64,000 nt of DNA from Wocania_A spongiicola (GTDB lineage Bacteria > Bacteroidota > Bacteroidia > Flavobacteriales > Flavobacteriaceae), in contig NZ_JAMFLZ010000006.1 in the NCBI RefSeq assembly GCF_023502325.1, positions 124,001 to 188,000 on the forward strand. The letters run 5' to 3'. Positions 17,976-27,414 of this stretch are shown here, one piece after another (the first letter of the stretch is position 1; the number at the start of each line of letters is the position of its first letter). Both the position numbers and the translations under genes were made by a program. The notes beneath the pieces are model-generated. The model worked only from the letters and a program-made list of their open reading frames with translations, was not told the origin of the DNA and made no database searches.

Positions 17976-18833
17976 TTAACTTTTATAAGCTTTAGTTACT
18001 TGTTTTGAAATTCCTAGTCCTTCTATTCCTAATTCCATAACATCACCTGGCTTTAAATATTTAGGAGGATTAAACCCTAAGCCAACTCCAAAAGGTGTCC
18101 CTGTTGAGATTATATCTCCAGGAAGTAAGGTCATGTATTGACTAATGTATGAAACTACTTCTTGCACATTAAATATAAAATCTGAAGTTGATGAATGTTG
18201 CAATCTTTCTCCATTAACATCCAACCATAATTCCAAATCATTAGGGTTTTCTATTTCATCTTTTGTAGCAATAAATGGTCCTACAGGAGCAAAAGTATCG
18301 CATCCTTTTCCTTTACACCATTGTCCTTCTTTTTCAATTTGAAAAGCTCTTTCTGAAACATCATTATGAAGCACATAACCTGCTATATGATTAAACGCAT
18401 CAGCTTCTTCAACATAAGAGGCTTTTTTACCTATTACAATAGCTAATTCTACTTCCCAATCCGTCTTTTCTGAGTTTTTGGGAATAATAACGTCATCATT
18501 TGGCCCGCACAACGCTGTAGTAGATTTAAAGAATAAAACCGGCTCTTTTGGCACAGTCATGCCTGCTTCTTCTGCATGTTTTGCATAATTTAATCCTACA
18601 CAAACTATCTTAGATGGACGTGTTAAAGGAATTCCTAAACGAGCATCATTTTCAATTACCGGGCAACTGTTTTGATTGGTCTCTAACCATTTTTCTAGTC
18701 GTTCTAACCCATCACCGCCAAAAAAGTCTTCGTTATAATCTTGTCCAAATGCTGATATGTCAATTCTAGTCCCGTTTGCTAATTGTATGCCTGGTTTTTC
18801 ATTCCCTGCTGCTCCAAATCGTATTAATTTCAT
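17976..18833 (-). CDS. FAH-family hydrolase, probable 2,4-diketo-3-deoxy-L-fuconate hydrolase
   Basis: A 285-residue cytoplasmic protein of the fumarylacetoacetate hydrolase family. The family motif KIVCVGLNYAKHAEEAG (His86) is followed by the metal ligands Glu127 and Glu129 (DWEVELAIVIG) and Asp158 (HNDVSERAF). Closely similar proteins hydrolyse 2,4-diketo-3-deoxy-L-fuconate to pyruvate and lactate, the last step of non-phosphorylating L-fucose breakdown. The other steps are encoded in the same window, which supports the call. It lies 2 bp downstream of the three-domain esterase and 17 bp upstream of GH16. Confidence 0.82.
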   Translation of the reverse strand: MKLIRFGAAGNEKPGIQLANGTRIDISAFGQDYNEDFFGGDGLERLEKWLETNQNSCPVIENDARLGIPLTRPSKIVCVGLNYAKHAEEAGMTVPKEPVLFFKSTTALCGPNDDVIIPKNSEKTDWEVELAIVIGKKASYVEEADAFNHIAGYVLHNDVSERAFQIEKEGQWCKGKGCDTFAPVGPFIATKDEIENPNDLELWLDVNGERLQHSSTSDFIFNVQEVVSYISQYMTLLPGDIISTGTPFGVGLGFNPPKYLKPGDVMELGIEGLGISKQVTKAYKS

Positions 18834-18835
18834 TT

Positions 18836-20965
18836 TTATTTCTTTATTAATTCATTATATTTTTCTCGTATAAACTTTCCCCAAACTTGATATCCTTCTG
18901 GTTTTAAATGTATTCCATCACCGCTATAAAGGTTGTCTTTTAAATTACCGTCTTCATCTGAAAACAAATCAACTAGATTGTAGTAGTTCACTAAAGGTTT
19001 CTCATCTAGATAGGCAATTGCTTTATGAATAGCATTGTATTTTTCTCGTCGTTCAGAACTGGCATCCAAACCTGTAGGCAAAGGTCCAAAAAATAAGATT
19101 TCCGAATTAGGAAATTCGGTTTCCATCAATTCAACAACTTTTACAATACCAACGCTAATTTCTTCAGCAGTATTAAATCTAAAATTATTAACTCCAATTG
19201 CCAAGGTTATTAATTTTGGAGTGTTGGAGTTATAATTCCCATTTCTTATTCTCCAAAGTATATGTTCTGTTCTATCGCCAGAAATGCCTGCACTTACATA
19301 GTTTAACCCTTTAAAGTGGGCATCTGAAGCTCCTTGACCTGGGCTATAAGTGGTTAATGTACGATTGCCTCCCCAACCTTGAGTAATGGAATTTCCAACC
19401 AATAAAATATCTAAATTTTTCGTAGCTTGACATAACGAATCGATATCTTCCATTTGATGCCACCAGCCTTTTCCTTGTTTCCATCCAGCTCCCGAACGAT
19501 ATTCTGAACCTGGTGTAGGGATGATTGCTAAGTTTACTTTTTTATTAGTAGCTCTTAAAATAAAATCGACAATTGGTGTTGGGTTTTCTAAACTATGAGG
19601 ATGATGTCCCACTCTTGCTTTATAAATTATTTTTATGTTCCCCCCTTTATCTTTTATTTTCTGTTCAAAAATTCGGGTATTCTCATCAACAGGAACTACA
19701 TTATCAGTTACACCACATACATGAAACATTGGGTAATCACCTTTTACAATGGCCTCAATTTTATGAATAGGGTTTCCTTTAAAATTATCTAGCTCTTCTT
19801 CTGTAGCAATATTATACATTTCCTTAAAGGCTTTCCAATCGCTTTCACTTCCTTTTCCTTTACCTTTGCCCCCGGGCCAACTAGCTCCATCTAAAACAGG
19901 AGCATCTGAATACACACAAGCCACCTTTTCCGGGTTTTCAGCAGCCCAATTATAAACTATAAGACCACCTCGACTCATGCCTTCTAAAACTACTTTTTTA
20001 GAAAACCCGTTTTGGGTCATAAAATCGTAAAAAACATTCCAACGGTTAACAGCTTCATTATTTCCAAAAAAACGGGAGACATCGCAATAAGCAATATGAA
20101 AACCTCTTTCTAATAAAGCAATATCTGTTTGTGGTTCGTGACCAAAAAAGCGAGCACGTAATACCCAAGGCTTTCCTTTTGCAATCTTTTTGGGTGCTAC
20201 TATTTTACAGGGAACATTTTTATATTTGAAATCAGTTTGGGTGAATCCATAAAAATTACTTGTTTTAATATCTTCAATTTTTGAAACATCAAATCTTTGC
20301 TGTATGTCATCAATATTAAGAATGACATCCTCATAAATCCGTTTTGCAATTCGAGTCGCTCCCAAAGAGGATGGATGGATAGTATCTGGAAACATCCCTG
20401 GCTCCCCTGTAAATAATTGATATAAATCGATGACTTCGCTTTTAGTATCAAAAGCTACTTTTTGAGTTAAAGGAATTATTTTATTTTTAATAATAGGATT
20501 CCATATACTTGTTGAATCCTTTAGAAAAGAAGGTACAGGTAATAGCAAAACGACACGAACTTGATTGTTTTGTTGTTTAAATGATTGGATGAGTTCTTTG
20601 TAATCATTTTCGAAATCTGAATCTAAATAAACACGGTTTTGTTGTTTGCTATCATTCGTTCCTAATTTAATGTAAACTATATCTGGAGCAAATTCCAAGG
20701 CTTCTTGGTATTTATCAGATTTCCAATATGGATAGTCTCCTCTTTTTAATAATGTATTACCGTTTACACCAAAATTTTTTATTTGATAATTCTCTCCAAG
20801 TAGGGCTTGTAATTGCTTTGGATAAGCATTATTCTCGCGATTATCTACACCAGCTCCATAAGTAATACTATCTCCTATGCAAGCTATTTTTATAGGTTGT
20901 TTTTCTGGTTTGCAACCTGTAAAAGTTAGAATAATTAATAAAGATAATTTCAAAAAAAACTTCAT
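18836..20965 (-). CDS. Three-domain esterase: SGNH - alpha/beta hydrolase - SGNH, lipoprotein
   Basis: A 709-residue lipoprotein (signal ending FTGC, Cys18) that appears to carry three catalytic domains. Domain 1 (residues about 25-215) is SGNH: Ser33 in GDSITYG, GTND at 102-105, Asp194/His197 in DTIHP. Domain 2 (about 235-475) is an alpha/beta hydrolase: Ser331 in GMSRG, Asp421 in GVTDN, His in GHHPHS near 454-457. Domain 3 (about 510-709) is a second SGNH: Ser526 in GNSITQG (GNS rather than GDS), GVNN at 591-594, Asp683/His686 in DGIHL. It probably removes several acyl groups from the glycan. It lies 18 bp after the single-domain SGNH gene. Confidence 0.85.
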   Translation of the reverse strand: MKFFLKLSLLIILTFTGCKPEKQPIKIACIGDSITYGAGVDNRENNAYPKQLQALLGENYQIKNFGVNGNTLLKRGDYPYWKSDKYQEALEFAPDIVYIKLGTNDSKQQNRVYLDSDFENDYKELIQSFKQQNNQVRVVLLLPVPSFLKDSTSIWNPIIKNKIIPLTQKVAFDTKSEVIDLYQLFTGEPGMFPDTIHPSSLGATRIAKRIYEDVILNIDDIQQRFDVSKIEDIKTSNFYGFTQTDFKYKNVPCKIVAPKKIAKGKPWVLRARFFGHEPQTDIALLERGFHIAYCDVSRFFGNNEAVNRWNVFYDFMTQNGFSKKVVLEGMSRGGLIVYNWAAENPEKVACVYSDAPVLDGASWPGGKGKGKGSESDWKAFKEMYNIATEEELDNFKGNPIHKIEAIVKGDYPMFHVCGVTDNVVPVDENTRIFEQKIKDKGGNIKIIYKARVGHHPHSLENPTPIVDFILRATNKKVNLAIIPTPGSEYRSGAGWKQGKGWWHQMEDIDSLCQATKNLDILLVGNSITQGWGGNRTLTTYSPGQGASDAHFKGLNYVSAGISGDRTEHILWRIRNGNYNSNTPKLITLAIGVNNFRFNTAEEISVGIVKVVELMETEFPNSEILFFGPLPTGLDASSERREKYNAIHKAIAYLDEKPLVNYYNLVDLFSDEDGNLKDNLYSGDGIHLKPEGYQVWGKFIREKYNELIKK

Positions 20966-20983
20966 ATTAACTTATCTATATAT

Positions 20984-21667
20984 TCATAATTGTTTTGTAT
21001 TAATCTTTCTAATCTCTTCTGAAAGAAACTCAGATAAAATTTTTGCTAGCTTTTTATAGCCCTCTTTAGAATAATGTACATCATCATCTCCTTTCCCAAA
21101 TTCTTTATGAATAACTTTAGATTTTTTATAAATATCATTCACCTTAATATCATACTTCTTCATAACCCTTTTAGCTACCTTATTAAACTTTTGAGCATCC
21201 TTCTTAAATCTTCCAGCTTCATATTTTGGGACATAACTTGTGGTAACAAATATTAATTGAGCATCAGAAACCTGTTTGATTGACCGTATAATATCTTCTA
21301 AATTCTTCTCATATTCTTCTAAAGAAAAAGTAACATTCCCATTTACTTTATCTCTGTTACCGTATACCTTTGCATCTGGATGTCGGTAACACAAATCCCA
21401 TAAACCCCAATTAAACTGAATAATATCCCAATCTTCATTTCCTATCCATTCTTTAACTTTTTTAAGTCCTGTTCCTGTATGTTGCGCATTCCATGGATTA
21501 TGCTTTACAATGGCTTTACTGCTTAAGTTTTCTTTTACAAAAGGAGTATATCCAATAGATATAGAATCTCCAATAATTAAAACTTTTGTTTTTTTATTTG
21601 AAAAGCTACAAAAAACTAAGGCTGTTACAACCAGTACAAAAAAGTAAAAATTATTTTTCGTTCTCAT
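20984..21667 (-). CDS. Single-domain SGNH/GDSL esterase, exported
   Basis: A 227-residue protein with a hydrophobic N-terminus (FYFFVLVVTALVF), probably a Sec or lipoprotein signal with Cys20. The SGNH blocks are Ser35 in GDSIS, Asn86 in FNWGLWD and Asp196/His198 in DDVHYS. The C-terminus is Lys-rich. Its ATG overlaps the stop of the upstream beta-propeller-GH29 gene by 4 bp (ATGA), so the two are translationally coupled. It may remove an acyl ester that blocks that enzyme. The exact ester is not known. Confidence 0.8.
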   Translation of the reverse strand: MRTKNNFYFFVLVVTALVFCSFSNKKTKVLIIGDSISIGYTPFVKENLSSKAIVKHNPWNAQHTGTGLKKVKEWIGNEDWDIIQFNWGLWDLCYRHPDAKVYGNRDKVNGNVTFSLEEYEKNLEDIIRSIKQVSDAQLIFVTTSYVPKYEAGRFKKDAQKFNKVAKRVMKKYDIKVNDIYKKSKVIHKEFGKGDDDVHYSKEGYKKLAKILSEFLSEEIRKINTKQL

Positions 21668-24072
21668 TCTATTGGTTTTATATAATAAGCGCTTAAGTTT
21701 TTTATTTGAGGCTCTCTTTCAAATTTCAAAACTTTTAGCCTAATTCTACTAACTTTTACAGTTTCAAATTGTTCAATTCTTTTATTACCAACACTTTCGC
21801 CTTTAGTGATGATTTGCCATTTTCCATCCACTAAACCTTCAATCTGGTAACTTCTAACACGTTCTCCTTTTTGAATATCTTCTTGAATAATAACATGGTT
21901 AATTAAACTAGGGGTGCTAAACTTGAGGGTTATTCTATTTCCTTTTCCTGAAGTAGAAGCTATTGGTATTTGAAATCTTCTTTTAATTTCGTCTCCCCAT
22001 TCTTTCAATCGTTTTACGTCTGGTTTTGGCATCAACCCATCTGGATTTGGTGTTAAGCCCATAATTAAAGTTGAATTTCTACCTACAGATTTATAATACA
22101 TTTCCATTAAATTTTCCAATGGAAAAATATGTTTTTCATCTCCCGGTTCCCAGAACCATTCGTGTCTTCCATTATATCCTCTTAATGGTGCATCGGACAT
22201 TGCTGGAACCCAAAACTTACCATTAGAATCTCCTTGCTTTAATAGCTTATAATTGTCTTTATAAATGTTTTTTTGAGCAGTTTCTCCAGCTCCAGTACTG
22301 TTATAAGGAAATGTTGCCCAACTTGGATAACTTATTGTTCCTGATTCTGAACCTCCCCAACGAGCTTCTGCTAATTGTCCATTATGATAAAATAAGCAAT
22401 TAGGTTGGTATTTACGAACTATAGGTAAAACATCTGGAGCACCATTATCTGGATGGTCTGCACCACCATCAAACCATATTTCAAAAAGCTCTCCATATTG
22501 GGTACAGATTTCTTTAACCATACCTTCTACCATGTTGTTATACCATTTTTGACGATTCTCTCTAAAAGCACCTTCACCATTTACTTTAAAATCATGGACT
22601 CCCATAAATGAGTTCCAACGAATTCCTAAATAAATTCCTGGTTTTATATCATATTTTTTACATGAAGCCACAAAATCTGCAACTATATCGCCATTACCAT
22701 CACGCCATTTAACAGCCTTTAAACTATATGGGTTTACATCAGACTGATACAAAGCAAAACCTGTTTCGTGAGTTGCAGTTAAAATAGCAAACTTAGCGCC
22801 TGCATCTTTAGCTGTTTTTACCCATTGGTCTGTATCTAAGTTTATAGGGTTAAATATTTGATAATCAGGAATAGGATCAATTCTGTTTCCGCCTTGACCA
22901 TACTTTTTTCCATCAAACACATGCAAATCGTAGTGAAAAACAACTCCTAATTCTGCTTCTTGCCATGCCAATTGCCTCTTATTAGGTTTTGGGTATGTAA
23001 CTTCTTCTATAGGAATAAAAATACTATACGAGTCATTATCTTTCTTAACAGCAAGACTTAACACTTTTGGTTTACCGTTTTCATGATAAATAAACGGACG
23101 CTCTAATCGGTCTGGTATAAGCACCGAGCCATCTTTCATCCTAACTTCTTTTCTCATCAAAACATATTCGTTTGATTTTTTCCAGTTGATACCGTCTTCT
23201 GATGTTACCATACCTATGAAACCGTGTGTGTGAAAGACACCATAAAATCGGTTTCTAGTTTCATCATGCCATATAGACATATCTTCGGTATCTATATAAT
23301 CAATAACAGGTTTTTCTTGTATTATAAAAGGTCCAGCTGGTGTTTCAGAAATTGCTACTGCTTGATTCCTAATAAAACGTTTCTCATTAGGTTTATCTCC
23401 TTTTATTACCAAGTAATATTTACCATCTTTTCCTTTATCAATTGCAGGATTAACAGTGAGTGTTGTTATTGGTCCCGACGGTTCTATTAAAGGTTGCTGC
23501 ATACGTTGCCATGGACCATTAATGGAGTTAGATACTGCAACTCCGGTTCTCTGATTTGGGCGTAATATTTTCCAATTGGGATGGCTATATCCTGTTTTAG
23601 CCGTTTCAATTAAGTCTTCTTCTAAATAGGCTTTATCGCCTAAATTTGTAGAGATATAGTACAAATAATATTTTCCTTCAAAATACTTTATTTTTGGGTT
23701 ATGAGCTGTAATTGCATCCCATCTGTTTTTTCCAGCGCCTTCTAAAGCGGTTTTTTTATATTTCCAAGGTCCTGATGGGTTTTTCGATGTAGCATGGGCT
23801 ATTTCAGAATGTGTTAGCCAACCATAAAAACCGTACTCCTTTTTCCATCTCGAGTAAAACATATGATATTTACCATCTTTCCCTTTTATTATAGATGTTC
23901 CCCAATTATAATAGCCTTCAGTCTTAAAAATGTTCTCTGTAGCTATGGGCTCAAACTTATCATACAATCGTAAATCGTCTGTCTTTTCTTGAGCATTAAT
24001 ACAAAATGAAAAAAGCAATACTTGAATTAAGACAAATCCATTATTTATAAAAATATTACTAAAACTTTTCAT
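21664..24072 (-). CDS. Fusion of beta-propeller enzyme and GH29 alpha-L-fucosidase
   Basis: An 802-residue exported protein joining two glycosidase-like parts. Residues about 35-360 are a five-bladed propeller similar to the stand-alone protein at 13675-14769 (WGTSIIKGKDGKYHMFYSRW, AHNPKIKYF). Residues about 368-690 are a GH29 TIM barrel, with TATHETGF where typical GH29 has TTKHHDGF and the probable nucleophile Asp535 in EIWFDGGADH. A discoidin-like beta-sandwich fills 690-802. The two catalytic parts may act in turn on adjacent linkages, the propeller removing one sugar and GH29 the fucose, or the reverse. Its stop overlaps the SGNH esterase start. Confidence 0.87.
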   Translation of the reverse strand: MKSFSNIFINNGFVLIQVLLFSFCINAQEKTDDLRLYDKFEPIATENIFKTEGYYNWGTSIIKGKDGKYHMFYSRWKKEYGFYGWLTHSEIAHATSKNPSGPWKYKKTALEGAGKNRWDAITAHNPKIKYFEGKYYLYYISTNLGDKAYLEEDLIETAKTGYSHPNWKILRPNQRTGVAVSNSINGPWQRMQQPLIEPSGPITTLTVNPAIDKGKDGKYYLVIKGDKPNEKRFIRNQAVAISETPAGPFIIQEKPVIDYIDTEDMSIWHDETRNRFYGVFHTHGFIGMVTSEDGINWKKSNEYVLMRKEVRMKDGSVLIPDRLERPFIYHENGKPKVLSLAVKKDNDSYSIFIPIEEVTYPKPNKRQLAWQEAELGVVFHYDLHVFDGKKYGQGGNRIDPIPDYQIFNPINLDTDQWVKTAKDAGAKFAILTATHETGFALYQSDVNPYSLKAVKWRDGNGDIVADFVASCKKYDIKPGIYLGIRWNSFMGVHDFKVNGEGAFRENRQKWYNNMVEGMVKEICTQYGELFEIWFDGGADHPDNGAPDVLPIVRKYQPNCLFYHNGQLAEARWGGSESGTISYPSWATFPYNSTGAGETAQKNIYKDNYKLLKQGDSNGKFWVPAMSDAPLRGYNGRHEWFWEPGDEKHIFPLENLMEMYYKSVGRNSTLIMGLTPNPDGLMPKPDVKRLKEWGDEIKRRFQIPIASTSGKGNRITLKFSTPSLINHVIIQEDIQKGERVRSYQIEGLVDGKWQIITKGESVGNKRIEQFETVKVSRIRLKVLKFEREPQIKNLSAYYIKPIE

Positions 24073-24089
24073 TATCGTTTTTTAATTAA

Positions 24090-26342
24090 TTATTCGAAAA
24101 AATCCAATTCAGCAATGCTTGCCGTTTGCTTATTTCCTGCAATAACTTTAGACTCTATTCTTATATACTGCGTTGTAACTGGCGTTTGAAAGGTATGTTT
24201 TCGAGTCGTTGGGTCGTTGATAAGGTTACCAAATTCAAAATCTTCCCATTTTTTCCATGTTTTACCATTACTGCTAACTTTTACAATTCCTTTTTCTATC
24301 ATACCATTAGCATGCTGTGTTTGTGGTGTATATGCAAATTCTTTGATGGTGTATGCTTTTCCTAAATCGATATTAATATAGTGTATCTTCCCATTTGCTT
24401 TAGATTGCCAATAAGTATTTGGGTTTTCGTCAATAGCATGATTCTCTTCATTTTTATTTTGATGGCTATCAGTATTTAAAACATTCCAATCTCGCTTCAA
24501 AATTCCAAACGTTTTTGAAGCTGCACTTCCCATTTGATCTTTATCTATGGCAATGGCTTTAATTTCTGTTGATAAACCTTTAATCCCTACTTTAAATAGT
24601 TTTGAAGTTTTATTGGGTATACTGCCATCGGTTGTATACCTAATTTCATAATCTGAGTTTAAGTTTCCAGAAACATCTTCACCATGAGGTTTCCAACCAA
24701 AGTCATGCTTTTTAGGTTCTATATTAATTACACCTTCAATATTCCTTGATATTGAAAGTTGTGGAGGTCTTGTTTTGTAATAATGTGCAGTAATATTTGA
24801 AATTGCTGGACTTAAACGCGAATCCAGAACTCGGATTCTAAATTTATTTGACGTCGTTTCTGGAAAACGTAAAATACGTTTATACCCCACATTAGTTGCT
24901 GCTACTACTTCTTTCCAAGTATTATTTATCCATGCATCAACAGCATGTTTCTCAATACGTTCACTATGCGTTGTTATAGCTTCTTGAATAATTAATCTAT
25001 TAATAGTTATTGGAGCCTTTGTTTCAATAATAACTTCCTTTTTGTCTGAACCTAATAATAAATAAGTATTAGTATTACCATCTAACACATTTTTTGAACC
25101 TGATGCATCAGCAAATAGATTTGTTGTATATGTATTATTTATACGCTGACCAACTTCATTTAAAACTTGAACGTCTTCTGGTGAAAATTTACCTTCTCTA
25201 TTTGGTGGAATATTTAATAAAAAGGTAGTGTTTCCTCCAACCGATCGCTCGTACATATCAAAAACGTCATCAGCACTTCTTACCTTTTGGTGCGTATCAT
25301 CTCTATAAAACCAGCCTTCACGAATTGATGTATTCGTTTCTGCTTGCTGATAGTGTAAATATTTAGCATCAATTAATTTTTTTCTGCTACCAATATCTTG
25401 CTCCATAATATCAGCAAATCTGTTCATCTCATGTGGGTTGGTTTTATACGGAATTATATTCCATTCGGTATCTCTAGTTGCTCCAGCTTCATTACCACAC
25501 CAGCGAATGTCTTGTTTACCAAAAATAACTGCTTCTGGAGCTAAAGTTGATATTAGCTCTTTCCAAGCTAAGTAATTATATTTTTGCCCTCCTTTTCGTT
25601 TCGGGTGTGCACCATCAAACCAAACTTCATGAATTGGTCCATATTCAGTTAATAATTCGAATAGTTGATTTAAAAAGTACTCATTATAGTCGTCAACATT
25701 AAAAGTGAATGTTTTTTTATTCTTAAAAGGGCGTCCTTCTAATGGTCTAGGAATAACCCGATCTGTATATTTACTTAAATTACCATAAAGCCCTTCTTTG
25801 TTTTCAATTTGATATAAATCGGCTGGTGATAAATACACTCCTAATTTTAATCCGTACTTCTGGCAAGAGGCCGACAATTCTTTTAAAACATCACCTTTAC
25901 CATCTTTAAAAGGTGAAGACATAATGCCATGCTTTGTGTAACGACTTTGCCAAAGTACAAACCCGTCATGATGCTTAACAGTAATTATTACCATTTTCAT
26001 ATTAGCATTTTTCATTGCTTTACACCACTGATCTGTATCTAAATTTTTAAGATCGAAAATTTTAGGGTCTTCAAAACCATTACCCCACTCCATTCGAGTA
26101 AAAGTGTTTGGTCCAAAATGTATAAAGGCTATAAATTCATTTTTTAAAGCATTGTATTGATTTTTAGTAGGTACTACATGCGCAGCTTTAACTATAATTG
26201 AATCTTTAGTATCGCTATCTAAAACTTCATATGTATTCTTAACTTCTAATAGAGTTCCCTTTTGCTCTTGAGCACAAGATGATAATATTAAAAGAGTTAA
26301 ATTTAAGCATACTAAATGCAAAGTTCTTACTGTATTTTTCAT
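24090..26342 (-). CDS. GH29 alpha-L-fucosidase with chitobiase-C and F5/8C domains, lipoprotein
   Basis: A 750-residue lipoprotein (LILSSC, Cys23). The GH29 barrel spans about residues 60-405, with TVKHHDGF and the nucleophile Asp243 in EVWFDGAHPK. A first discoidin-like domain follows (about 415-530). Next comes a CHB_HEX_C-type segment with YTTDGSIPNKTSK (about 560-620), then an F5/8C domain (DENPNTYWQS onward) to the end. The bound modules suggest anchoring to a complex glycan. The broad EVWFDGA type resembles GH29-B, which prefers alpha-1,3/1,4-linked fucose with branched neighbours; this is inference. It is 17 bp upstream of the propeller-GH29 fusion. Confidence 0.9.
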   Translation of the reverse strand: MKNTVRTLHLVCLNLTLLILSSCAQEQKGTLLEVKNTYEVLDSDTKDSIIVKAAHVVPTKNQYNALKNEFIAFIHFGPNTFTRMEWGNGFEDPKIFDLKNLDTDQWCKAMKNANMKMVIITVKHHDGFVLWQSRYTKHGIMSSPFKDGKGDVLKELSASCQKYGLKLGVYLSPADLYQIENKEGLYGNLSKYTDRVIPRPLEGRPFKNKKTFTFNVDDYNEYFLNQLFELLTEYGPIHEVWFDGAHPKRKGGQKYNYLAWKELISTLAPEAVIFGKQDIRWCGNEAGATRDTEWNIIPYKTNPHEMNRFADIMEQDIGSRKKLIDAKYLHYQQAETNTSIREGWFYRDDTHQKVRSADDVFDMYERSVGGNTTFLLNIPPNREGKFSPEDVQVLNEVGQRINNTYTTNLFADASGSKNVLDGNTNTYLLLGSDKKEVIIETKAPITINRLIIQEAITTHSERIEKHAVDAWINNTWKEVVAATNVGYKRILRFPETTSNKFRIRVLDSRLSPAISNITAHYYKTRPPQLSISRNIEGVINIEPKKHDFGWKPHGEDVSGNLNSDYEIRYTTDGSIPNKTSKLFKVGIKGLSTEIKAIAIDKDQMGSAASKTFGILKRDWNVLNTDSHQNKNEENHAIDENPNTYWQSKANGKIHYINIDLGKAYTIKEFAYTPQTQHANGMIEKGIVKVSSNGKTWKKWEDFEFGNLINDPTTRKHTFQTPVTTQYIRIESKVIAGNKQTASIAELDFFE

Positions 26343-26365
26343 TGGTTTTAAATAATTTATAGTCT

Positions 26366-27412
26366 TTATTTTTTTAACATTTCTCCTACCTTCAAAAGGA
26401 TTTCAACACTTTGTTTGGGAACATTCCCGTTACCATCTGGTCCTATGTTTAATAATAAGTTTCCGCCTTTATTATTAATATCTTTTAGCTTATTATAAAC
26501 TACTTCTGCATTTTTCCAATCTGTATCACTCGTTTTAAAACCCCAAGAGTGGTTCATGGTGTAACAAGCTTCCCAATAATGTTTTAACTTATCTTCTGGA
26601 TGCTCTTGTTCTGGAGTTCCAAAATCTTTTTTAAACACAGCTCTTTTAGAAACTCGATTATTAATTATAATGCTTGGTTTAAGTGTTCTTATATATTGAT
26701 ATAAATCTGCACCTACTTCTAAGTTCCACCACTCTACCCAATCACCATCAAACCAAAGAATATCAGAATCGTAGTTATCAATTAATTCTTTAATTTGGCT
26801 TTTCATGTAGGTAATATATTCTTTCTTTTTTCCAAATTTCATTCTAATTTGACCCCACCAACCCCAAGGTTTGTTGCCATCTATATTGCGTTCTTGCGAT
26901 GGGTGATGCCAATCTATAATACTATAATAAGTTCCAAATTTTAATCCATATTTACGACAAGCTATGCTTAGTTCTTTTAAAATATCTCTTTTAAATGGAG
27001 TGCTACCTACATCAAAAGTAGTGTATTGGCTATCCCACAGGCAAAACCCTTCGTGATGCTTTGTTGTGATAACGATATATTTCATACCTGCTTGTTTTGC
27101 TGTTTTTGCAATAAAATCTGCATCAAAATCTTTAGGGTTAAAAGTAGCAGTAAGCATAGCGTACTCTTGAGCTGTTATATCTGCATTAGATTGAATCCAC
27201 TCTGCATAACCATCATAGGATTTGTCTTTCCATACACCTCCAAGTTGACTATACAGGCCAAAATGTATAAACATTCCATACTTGGCTTCTGAAAACCATT
27301 GCATACGTTTTTCGTAATCTTTAGTACTTTCTGTTAAATAATCAATTTTTTCTTGAGCTTGTATACTTAAGAAGCTAAATACAATTAGAAATACAATCGC
27401 TACTCTTTTCAT
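26366..27412 (-). CDS. GH29 alpha-L-fucosidase, single-domain, exported
   Basis: A 348-residue exported protein (signal MKRVAIVFLIVFSFLSIQAQ) that is almost only a GH29 barrel. Motifs are YGMFIHFGLYS, TTKHHEGF and the nucleophile Asp222 in DILWFDGDW. The end GGNLLLNIGPDGNG is the usual closing strand of the domain. No binding module follows, in contrast to the neighbouring copies, and at 348 residues it is at the short end of the family. It lies 3 bp from the 495-residue GH29 upstream and 23 bp from the 750-residue one downstream, in a run of fucosidase genes. Confidence 0.92.
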   Translation of the reverse strand: MKRVAIVFLIVFSFLSIQAQEKIDYLTESTKDYEKRMQWFSEAKYGMFIHFGLYSQLGGVWKDKSYDGYAEWIQSNADITAQEYAMLTATFNPKDFDADFIAKTAKQAGMKYIVITTKHHEGFCLWDSQYTTFDVGSTPFKRDILKELSIACRKYGLKFGTYYSIIDWHHPSQERNIDGNKPWGWWGQIRMKFGKKKEYITYMKSQIKELIDNYDSDILWFDGDWVEWWNLEVGADLYQYIRTLKPSIIINNRVSKRAVFKKDFGTPEQEHPEDKLKHYWEACYTMNHSWGFKTSDTDWKNAEVVYNKLKDINNKGGNLLLNIGPDGNGNVPKQSVEILLKVGEMLKK

Positions 27413-27414
27413 TT

